From Clostridia bacterium (GTDB lineage Bacteria; Bacillota; Clostridia; TANB77; CAG-508), in contig JAGBAJ010000027.1 in NCBI GenBank assembly GCA_017939755.1, positions 1-45,676 on the forward strand: 45,676 nt of DNA. The letters run 5' to 3'. Below, in pieces: positions 40,977 through 45,676 of the stretch. The stretch's first letter is position 1, and each line of letters begins with the position of its first letter. The notes below the pieces were generated by a model. The model searched no databases. It was not told where the DNA came from and worked only from the letters and a program-made list of their open reading frames with translations. A program made the translations under genes and the position numbers.

Positions 40977-41219
40977 TTAATATATCCCAAGCCATTGTTC
41001 ATAAATATAATCATAATCAACTTCCATAATTATAGCAAGCTTTTCAAAAAGTCTTTCCCTTACTATCGAGTCGCTAACTCCTATAAGTTCATAAATGTCT
41101 TTATGTCTGTCTAGTGCCTCAAATAAATCCATAAAAGTTATGTTATCTTTTAATTCTTCTCCCAAATTGTCGCTTGCATATTCTTTTGTGTACCATTCTT
41201 TAATTTTCATATTTTCCAT
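40977..41219 (-). CDS. Small acidic protein, 80 aa
   Basis: Starts MENMKIKEWYTKEYASDNLG; this 'EWY...EY..D..G..L...ITF.DL' outline is common among small early proteins of clostridial mobile elements. AAGGAGG upstream. First gene after the 41.24-kb promoter. Confidence 0.7.
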   Translation of the reverse strand: MENMKIKEWYTKEYASDNLGEELKDNITFMDLFEALDRHKDIYELIGVSDSIVRERLFEKLAIIMEVDYDYIYEQWLGIY

Positions 41220-41239
41220 ATCAATTCCTCCTTGATAGT

Positions 41240-41268
41240 ATATTATCATAATATTTATAAATTGTCAA
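41240..41268 (-). promoter_or_regulatory. Promoter, TAATAT type
   Basis: -35 TTGACA (41263-41268), 17-base spacer, -10 TAATAT (41240-41245), reading leftward. Confidence 0.68.
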
Positions 41269-41276
41269 TACTTTTA

Positions 41277-41516
41277 TTAAAACTCAATTTCTAATTTTTC
41301 AAATTGCTCCACATAACGAATTGTCAATTTCCAATTACTTATAAATCTAAGTTCACAAGAATGGTTATATTGCGTTAAAAGTTCGCTAATTGGTAGTATG
41401 TCATACCCACATTCTAATGCCTGGTTTCGATCGATTTCATCTTCTATAATGTATATTTTATGACAACCATCGTATGCAAATTCATTTCCAACAACTTCTA
41501 TTCCGTTTAATTTCAT
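41277..41516 (-). CDS. Small hypothetical protein, 79 aa
   Basis: Starts MKLNGIEVVGNEFAYDGCHK with 'YIIEDEIDRNQALECGYDI'; alpha/beta, acidic. Resembles short proteins seen near phage replication genes of clostridia; function unknown. Confidence 0.67.
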   Translation of the reverse strand: MKLNGIEVVGNEFAYDGCHKIYIIEDEIDRNQALECGYDILPISELLTQYNHSCELRFISNWKLTIRYVEQFEKLEIEF

Positions 41517-41521
41517 TTTTT

Positions 41522-41752
41522 TTATTCTCCTTTTATCATATAATCTTCAATTTCAACCATTGCACCCTCTTCTTCATCGTACACACTATGTCCTATAAAA
41601 TTTAACAAGTACCATTCTTCTCCCTCTGCTCCACAATCTTTACATTTATATGGATAATATACTGCCTCGCTCTCAATTTCTATATTGTCATAATCCAAAT
41701 TTGTGCTATTACATAACGGACAGTATCCGTTTTTATTACTTTTAACTTTCAT
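41522..41752 (-). CDS. Zinc-ribbon protein, 76 aa
   Basis: CPLC ... CKDCGAEGEEW zinc ribbon across residues 11-45, with acidic C-terminal strands. Such small ribbons are widespread in mobile elements. GGAG-type ribosome site. Confidence 0.72.
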   Translation of the reverse strand: MKVKSNKNGYCPLCNSTNLDYDNIEIESEAVYYPYKCKDCGAEGEEWYLLNFIGHSVYDEEEGAMVEIEDYMIKGE

Positions 41753-41757
41753 TCTTT

Positions 41758-42201
41758 TTACTCTCCTTTACTAAAATCAATTTTATAAATCTCATAATTT
41801 TCACTAATCAACATTTCAACATTATATATTGTATTTTCATAAACCAAATCAAATTTATGTTTATTCCCTTGTGTTTTTAACAATACACTATTTTGTTTGA
41901 ATAAATTTTTTAATAATATTTCAAATTCTTTATATATATCAATTTTGTCTTGTGTATCTTCTTTTAAATTGTATACCATATTTCTAATATTTATACCCAC
42001 TAGACTATATATTCTATTCTCAAATTGTTTTTGTAGTGATAAATCGTTATAGTCAAATATAAAATCAATCGCATTACTAACATTTTGATTACTAAATTGT
42101 AAATCATTTTCAATACAAAATAAAGTGTGTAATAATTTTTCTCTTGTTTCTTGACTTAATCTCATAAGTTCATTTTGGTTTATTTCTAACATTTTATTCA
42201 A
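41758..42201 (-). CDS. Hypothetical protein, 147 aa
   Basis: Asn/Glu/Leu-rich helical first two thirds, then beta strands (HKFDLVYENTIYNVEMLI). Unrecognised. Confidence 0.67.
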   Translation of the reverse strand: MNKMLEINQNELMRLSQETREKLLHTLFCIENDLQFSNQNVSNAIDFIFDYNDLSLQKQFENRIYSLVGINIRNMVYNLKEDTQDKIDIYKEFEILLKNLFKQNSVLLKTQGNKHKFDLVYENTIYNVEMLISENYEIYKIDFSKGE

Positions 42202-42207
42202 CCCCTT

Positions 42208-42447
42208 TTATACTTTTATATATCCAATTCCTAATCCTTTTTCTTCTTCTTCATTCCATAAAACTACTTCTTCATAGTTATCATTGTCATTATAATATCT
42301 TCCATCGTTATGACTTTCTAGTATAATTCCATTTTCTAATTCTACACAATTAAAATGATTTTTCAAAACTCTTCCTTGTATAATATCACTTAATTTTAAA
42401 TACTTTAATTTTTCAGTCCCACTATAACTCAATATAATTTTTATCAT
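42208..42447 (-). CDS. Small acidic protein, 79 aa
   Basis: 'GIILESHNDGRYYNDNDNYEEV' stretch: Asn/Asp-rich and acidic. Beta-rich. Unrecognised. Confidence 0.66.
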   Translation of the reverse strand: MIKIILSYSGTEKLKYLKLSDIIQGRVLKNHFNCVELENGIILESHNDGRYYNDNDNYEEVVLWNEEEEKGLGIGYIKV

Positions 42448-42463
42448 TTTTAAATCCCCCCCC

Positions 42464-42697
42464 TTATAAATCCATAATTTGTTTACAATTTACTCCACTT
42501 TCAAAAATCATTACTCTATCAACACTATAATTTGATTTTACAAAATACTCAATATCTTCATAAAACCATTCACTATTTTGTTTTTTATACTCCGATATTC
42601 CTTTTTCCATTTCTTGTATATTTATATACTCATTAAATAGGAACAATATATGTGTGCCTTCGCTATTATCTAACATTAAATATTTATTATCTTTCAT
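42464..42697 (-). CDS. Small hypothetical protein, 77 aa
   Basis: Mixed alpha/beta, acidic; starts MKDNKYLMLDNSEGTHILF. Overlaps the upstream gene by 4 bases. Unrecognised. Confidence 0.66.
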   Translation of the reverse strand: MKDNKYLMLDNSEGTHILFLFNEYINIQEMEKGISEYKKQNSEWFYEDIEYFVKSNYSVDRVMIFESGVNCKQIMDL

Positions 42698-42945
42698 TCT
42701 TCTTCACTCTCCGTTTCAATTTCTAAAACTTCAAATATATAATTGTCATTAAACCATAGAAAATCATTAACTTCCGTTTCAGTTGGTATCTTTTCTTCAC
42801 ACATACAACCACATAATTCTTGTTCTATTAAATCCATAAGTTCTTCTTCTTTATCATTCTCTTCTACTGTATTTAATGTATCTATTGCACCACTCCAACA
42901 CATTTCTTTTAAATCTTCAAAACCAACTTCTTTTTTAACAAACAT
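42694..42945 (-). CDS. Very acidic protein with 'PTETEVNDFLWF' motif, 83 aa
   Basis: 'FEDLKEMCWSGAIDTL' and 'PTETEVNDFLWFNDNYIFE', blocks that recur in small proteins of many clostridial phages and islands. About a quarter of residues are Glu or Asp. Role unknown; DNA mimicry is a possibility. Confidence 0.72.
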   Translation of the reverse strand: MFVKKEVGFEDLKEMCWSGAIDTLNTVEENDKEEELMDLIEQELCGCMCEEKIPTETEVNDFLWFNDNYIFEVLEIETESEEE

Positions 42946-42995
42946 TTTTAATTTCTCCTTTCAATTCTTGAATTTAAAATTTTTCAAAATATCGT

Positions 42996-43250
42996 TTAGA
43001 ATTTTATGCTATTTACAACTTCGTTATATAATTCGCTATCGTTATCATAAGTTTCAATAATATTTTCTACAAACCAATTATCAATATCAATTTTTTCGCT
43101 ATTTTCATAACACATTATTTTGTGTGCATTGTTTTTAGTAATATTCATTGCTTCTTCATTACCACAAAAGAATAATCCATTTTCAAATTCTCCAAAAAAT
43201 GCCATTGTGTTTCCACCCATATTTTCTATTTTATACCATTTTATATCCAT
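42996..43250 (-). CDS. Small hypothetical protein, 84 aa
   Basis: 'MAFFGEFENGLFFCGNEEAMN' in the first third; acidic. AAAGGAG ribosome site sits right after a 9-bp hairpin. Unrecognised. Confidence 0.67.
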   Translation of the reverse strand: MDIKWYKIENMGGNTMAFFGEFENGLFFCGNEEAMNITKNNAHKIMCYENSEKIDIDNWFVENIIETYDNDSELYNEVVNSIKF

Positions 43251-43266
43251 AATTAGTTCTCCTTTC

Positions 43267-43289
43267 CGTGGGAGAGTATATCTCCCACG
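43267..43289 (-). promoter_or_regulatory. Intercistronic 9-bp hairpin before a ribosome site
   Basis: CGTGGGAGA (43267-43275) and TCTCCCACG (43281-43289) pair perfectly around a 5-base loop, in a 73-base gap. Leftward, no U-run follows and AAAGGAG begins within a few bases, so this is more likely an RNA-processing, stability or translation-control hairpin than a terminator. Confidence 0.65.
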
Positions 43290-43323
43290 ATTATATTTTT
43301 CAATTTTTGTAATTTCTTTTATT

Positions 43324-43548
43324 TTACTTAACTTGAATTTCTTTTATTTCGTAGATATAATCTTTACTATAATATTCTGTGTTAGGTTGCATTTTACGTT
43401 GTTTCATTTTTTTGCTATTTTCTAATTCTTCGCTATTTAGTTGGCTTTCAACAAATTCAACTGCTTGTTTTTCCGTGCTATATCCTTGTTCTACAACTTC
43501 CATATAGCTAGTTATTCTACTTGTTTTTTGTATTATATACATATTCAA
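43324..43548 (-). CDS. Small hypothetical protein, 74 aa
   Basis: Starts MNMYIIQKTSRITSYMEVVE, then a helix and a strand. Mixed charge. GGGGG ribosome site. Unrecognised. Confidence 0.67.
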   Translation of the reverse strand: MNMYIIQKTSRITSYMEVVEQGYSTEKQAVEFVESQLNSEELENSKKMKQRKMQPNTEYYSKDYIYEIKEIQVK

Positions 43549-43554
43549 TTCCCC

Positions 43555-43701
43555 CTATATATTTATAATTATTATATCTTCATTTTCTTCTATTTCAATA
43601 TCTCCATATCGTAGTGTCAAATCCCTAACAAGCCTTGCAAATTCAACTTTTGTTTCTACTGTGTGTCTTACACGTTCCACGTTATCAATTATTTCGTACA
43701 T
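43555..43701 (-). CDS. Small protein, 48 aa
   Basis: MYEIIDNVERVRHTVETKVE and so on to an acidic, hydrophobic end. AAAGGGGG upstream of the ATG. Unrecognised. Confidence 0.68.
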   Translation of the reverse strand: MYEIIDNVERVRHTVETKVEFARLVRDLTLRYGDIEIEENEDIIIINI

Positions 43702-43717
43702 TTTCAAATCCCCCTTT

Positions 43718-43897
43718 TTAGCATTCAAGCCATAATATTAAATCTAAATCTTCCGTAAATCCTTGATTTTCAATAGTTTCGTTCCATTTCTCCATTTCTT
43801 CTTCCGTAAAGTTTTCAATCGCATTCAATAATCTTCCATAAAATCCTTGCGAACTTGCCAAGTTTCTAATTACTGCTATCGCTTGTTCTCCACTCAT
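43718..43897 (-). CDS. Small acidic protein, 59 aa
   Basis: Starts MSGEQAIAVIRNLASSQGFY; 'AIENFTEEEMEKWNETIE' helix. AAGGAGTGTTGAAAATG leader is shared in form with the genes at 43915 and 40531. Recalls small phage proteins of unknown function. Confidence 0.7.
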   Translation of the reverse strand: MSGEQAIAVIRNLASSQGFYGRLLNAIENFTEEEMEKWNETIENQGFTEDLDLILWLEC

Positions 43898-43914
43898 TTT
43901 CAACACTCCTTTTT

Positions 43915-44187
43915 TTATTCTTCTTCACATTCTACAATATCAACTTTTTTGTAGTAGTATGCACCCATTGGATTATATTGCACCATTATCAAATCCATAC
44001 TATCACATTCCGTGTCAATTTGTGCAATAATTTCCAACAACATATCCACATTTACTTGCAATTCTTCTGTGTCTAGTTCGTCAATGTAGTTGGTAACTTC
44101 CGTTACAACTTGACTTTTCAATGCTTTTATTATATCATTTTTATATCCTACCATATTTTCATTTTCATACATTACAACATTTTCCAT
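43915..44187 (-). CDS. Hypothetical acidic protein, 90 aa
   Basis: Starts MENVVMYENENMVGYK; ends 'NPMGAYYYKKVDIVECEEE'. Glu/Asp/Tyr-rich. GGGAGTGTTGAAAATG leader. Unrecognised. Confidence 0.67.
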   Translation of the reverse strand: MENVVMYENENMVGYKNDIIKALKSQVVTEVTNYIDELDTEELQVNVDMLLEIIAQIDTECDSMDLIMVQYNPMGAYYYKKVDIVECEEE

Positions 44188-44203
44188 TTTCAACACTCCC
44201 ATT

Positions 44204-44446
44204 CTACCAAATATATGCCACTTCGCCTACATATTCGCCTACTACATTGCATTCATTTCTTATAGTGTTTTGAATTACACTAGTTGTGCGACTGTATTTT
44301 CTATTATTCAACATTATGCCATTTTCAACTCTTTTTGCAATAATCGTGCTATAATTTATTAAATTATTTCCGTTAATTTTTAGATTGCCACACTTGCCAC
44401 TTGTAGCACCATTTCCAAATTTTCTAATTAAATCCACATTTTTCAT
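44204..44446 (-). CDS. Conserved small phage protein ('YSRTTSVIQN'), 80 aa
   Basis: The pattern 'LINYSTIIAKRVENGIMLNNRKYSRTTSVIQNTIR' (seen in parts) is common in small phage and plasmid proteins, function unknown. Basic. GGGGG ribosome site. Confidence 0.73.
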   Translation of the reverse strand: MKNVDLIRKFGNGATSGKCGNLKINGNNLINYSTIIAKRVENGIMLNNRKYSRTTSVIQNTIRNECNVVGEYVGEVAYIW

Positions 44447-44462
44447 ATAAAATCCCCCTTTA

Positions 44463-44768
44463 TTATATAAACATTACATTTACATTTTTTACCACTTCAA
44501 CTGCTATGCTCTCTTGGTTTAGTGCGATTTTTAAATCTTCGCAAGCTTTTTTCACGTTCTCCAATTCTACGTTATACAAAATTGCTTCGATTGATTTTTC
44601 CACTTCGCCCATATATACCCCAATATTGCCCACTTTTAGTGTTGCTCCAATGATATTATTTTTGTGTAAAGTTGCAACTATTGTTTCAAGTGCTTTTTCT
44701 TCCGTTATAACTTGTGTGTGCAAGTCTTTATCATTCAATCCTATTGATAATATTACTTTTTTTTCCAT
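44463..44768 (-). CDS. Conserved small phage protein ('LSIGLNDKD'), 101 aa
   Basis: Starts MEKKVILSIGLNDKDLHTQV and has 'LKIALNQESIAVEV' near the end, matching a small family I recall from Firmicutes phages. Function unknown. GGGGG-type ribosome site. Confidence 0.73.
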   Translation of the reverse strand: MEKKVILSIGLNDKDLHTQVITEEKALETIVATLHKNNIIGATLKVGNIGVYMGEVEKSIEAILYNVELENVKKACEDLKIALNQESIAVEVVKNVNVMFI

Positions 44769-44780
44769 AAAAAGTCCCCC

Positions 44781-45050
44781 TTATTTTATATAATTTTCCT
44801 TGTAACACTCCCATTGATTGCTTATATTATTATTGTACCATTCAATCGTAGGTAGTTCTCCACAATTTTCGCATTCATAAAATTCCATTAAAACATACTC
44901 TTCTAAAAACCTTACAAACTTATTTTTGTAACCTAATTTTTCAATCGTTGCCAGTATTCTATACGTTTTTTTGTTTACAAGATTTTTTAATTCATTAAAA
45001 TTTACACCACAAAAAACTTTTTGATTATTTTCCATTTTTTGTAATACCAT
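44781..45050 (-). CDS. First early protein, 89 aa, with zinc-binding-like Cys pair
   Basis: Starts MVLQKMENNQKVFCGVN and contains 'YECENCGELPTIEWYN'. The ATG at 45050 with AAAGGGGG upstream was chosen over 45116, which lies inside the promoter region. It is the first gene behind the tandem promoters, so probably among the first phage proteins made. Confidence 0.7.
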   Translation of the reverse strand: MVLQKMENNQKVFCGVNFNELKNLVNKKTYRILATIEKLGYKNKFVRFLEEYVLMEFYECENCGELPTIEWYNNNISNQWECYKENYIK

Positions 45051-45075
45051 TTTAAACCCCCTTTTGTTATTATAA

Positions 45076-45104
45076 ATTATATCAAATAATTTAAAATTTG
45101 TCAA
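45076..45104 (-). promoter_or_regulatory. Early promoter 1
   Basis: -35 TTGACA (45099-45104), 17-base spacer, -10 TATAAT (45076-45081), reading leftward, about 25 bases before the first gene's ATG. Exact consensus hexamers. Confidence 0.88.
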
Positions 45105-45208
45105 TGCTTTTATCAAACATTTTTCAACTTTTTGTTATATAGTCCATTTTTCAATCTAGGATTAGAAAAATTTTACTATATTACTTTTTTTGTTCCTTGA
45201 CACTTCTA

Positions 45209-45237
45209 ATTATAAAGCTTTTTCTAAAAATTGTCAA
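45209..45237 (-). promoter_or_regulatory. Early promoter 2 (repeat family A)
   Basis: TTGACA (45232-45237), 17-base spacer, TATAAT (45209-45214). Near-identical to promoter 3. A TGTCAA motif follows the -10, giving a dyad with the -35. Confidence 0.88.
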
Positions 45238-45369
45238 GTCTTTTATTTAAAATATTTTTTTGATTTTTTCTACTTTAAAAAAATATATATAGTTTTTTTG
45301 TGCAACTCCACTAGTTCACTTATAAAAAAACTTGTAGAAAAAATCGTTTTTCGTTCCTTGACACTTCTA

Positions 45370-45398
45370 ATTATAAAGCTTTTTCTAAAAGTTGTCAA
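45370..45398 (-). promoter_or_regulatory. Early promoter 3 (repeat family A)
   Basis: TTGACA (45393-45398), 17-base spacer, TATAAT (45370-45375). Differs from promoter 2 by about one base across 46. Confidence 0.88.
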
Positions 45399-45478
45399 TA
45401 CCTTTATTTGAAAAAGTTGATTTTTTTATAAATTTTTTTCAATGTGCTTTTTTGTGCCTTGCCTTGTTTACAAGTTCA

Positions 45479-45507
45479 ATTATAATACTTTTGATTTTTC
45501 TTGTCAA
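45479..45507 (-). promoter_or_regulatory. Early promoter 4 (repeat family B)
   Basis: TTGACA (45502-45507), 17-base spacer, TATAAT (45479-45484). Copy of promoter 5 with one mismatch over 37 bases. Confidence 0.88.
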
Positions 45508-45588
45508 GAAAAATTTAAAAATTTTATAAAAAACTTTTTTTTGTTTTTGTTGCCTTGCTTTTGTGTTTTTCACTTGTTGACAAGGTCA

Positions 45589-45617
45589 ATTATAATACTT
45601 TTGATTTTTCTTGTCAA
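45589..45617 (-). promoter_or_regulatory. Early promoter 5 (repeat family B)
   Basis: TTGACA (45612-45617), 17-base spacer, TATAAT (45589-45594), then TTGTCAA on the downstream side. Confidence 0.88.
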
Positions 45618-45676
45618 TATATATTTTGAAAAAAAAATAAAATTTTATACATTTTTTTTATTTTTTATTTTTTTAT

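Larger units (their letters stand above)
45192..45398. repeat. Direct repeat A (two 46-base copies)
   Basis: Copies at 45192-45237 and 45353-45398 share GTTCCTTGACACTTCTAATT through TTGTCAA with one difference. Each carries a complete leftward promoter. Confidence 0.85.
45471..45617. repeat. Direct repeat B (two 37-base copies)
   Basis: Copies at 45471-45507 and 45581-45617 match except for one base. Each carries a complete leftward promoter. The A/T-only tail at 45618-45676 shows no gene. Confidence 0.85.

Noticed and set aside
1..45676. Recoded stop codons as in some gut phages
   Set aside because: Recognisable proteins (NrdD, DnaB, Dut, integrase) are full length with the standard code, and no suppressor tRNA is evident.
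1..45676. CRISPR arrays and insertion sequences
   Set aside because: No regularly spaced repeats with unique spacers and no transposase. The only clear direct repeats are the promoter copies at the right end.

Overview
The window is a stretch of a large tailed-phage (Caudoviricetes-type) genome. Every supported gene lies on the minus strand and reads right to left. DNA is very AT-rich. Shine-Dalgarno (SD) sites are strong GGAGG-like sequences, and genes are packed with 1 to 20 base overlaps. An oxygen-sensitive class III ribonucleotide reductase (NrdD/NrdG), a ferredoxin-thioredoxin-reductase-like protein and a SleB-type cell-wall hydrolase point to a strictly anaerobic low-GC Gram-positive host, probably a gut clostridium. 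No structural, packaging or tail genes are seen, so this is the early/middle half of a larger genome. The standard genetic code fits throughout.

Layout from right (transcribed first) to left. (1) 45.05-45.68 kb: five tandem near-consensus promoters (TTGACA, 17 bases, TATAAT) in two repeat families. (2) About 29-45 kb: some 45 small, mostly acidic genes of unknown function, with extra promoters near 41.2, 38.4, 34.2, 33.7, 32.9 and 29.4 kb. This looks like a host-takeover region. (3) 16-29 kb: nucleotide and membrane functions (dNMP kinase, dUTPase, DNA methyltransferase, SleB hydrolase, AbrB-like regulator, SPFH/prohibitin protein, ABC-type ATPase) mixed with zinc-ribbon proteins. (4) 11.3-17.3 kb: recombination genes (tyrosine recombinase, HD hydrolase, ERF-like annealing protein, SSB, RecB/Cas4-like nuclease). 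(5) 8.2-11.3 kb: a candidate structured RNA followed by nrdH-like, nrdD and nrdG, then a tRNA-Phe and two aberrant tRNA-like RNAs. (6) 1-7.4 kb: zinc-ribbon proteins, the FTR-like protein, a PcfJ-like protein, DnaB-like helicase, primase and the start of a HAD-type phosphatase.

The genes appear to work together as an anaerobic DNA-synthesis programme. NrdD/NrdG make dNTPs, with the NrdH-like redoxin and perhaps the FTR-like protein supplying thiol electrons. The kinase and dUTPase balance the pool. Primase, helicase, SSB, ERF-like protein and nuclease copy and recombine the DNA. Three promoters in the left half (about 17.3, 15.4 and 4.1 kb) carry long inverted repeats over the -10 region, suggesting a shared regulator that times the integrase and replication operons.

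Many very short genes (26 to 59 codons) with good ribosome sites fill apparent gaps and are included. Starts were chosen by SD spacing and may differ from the longest open frame.
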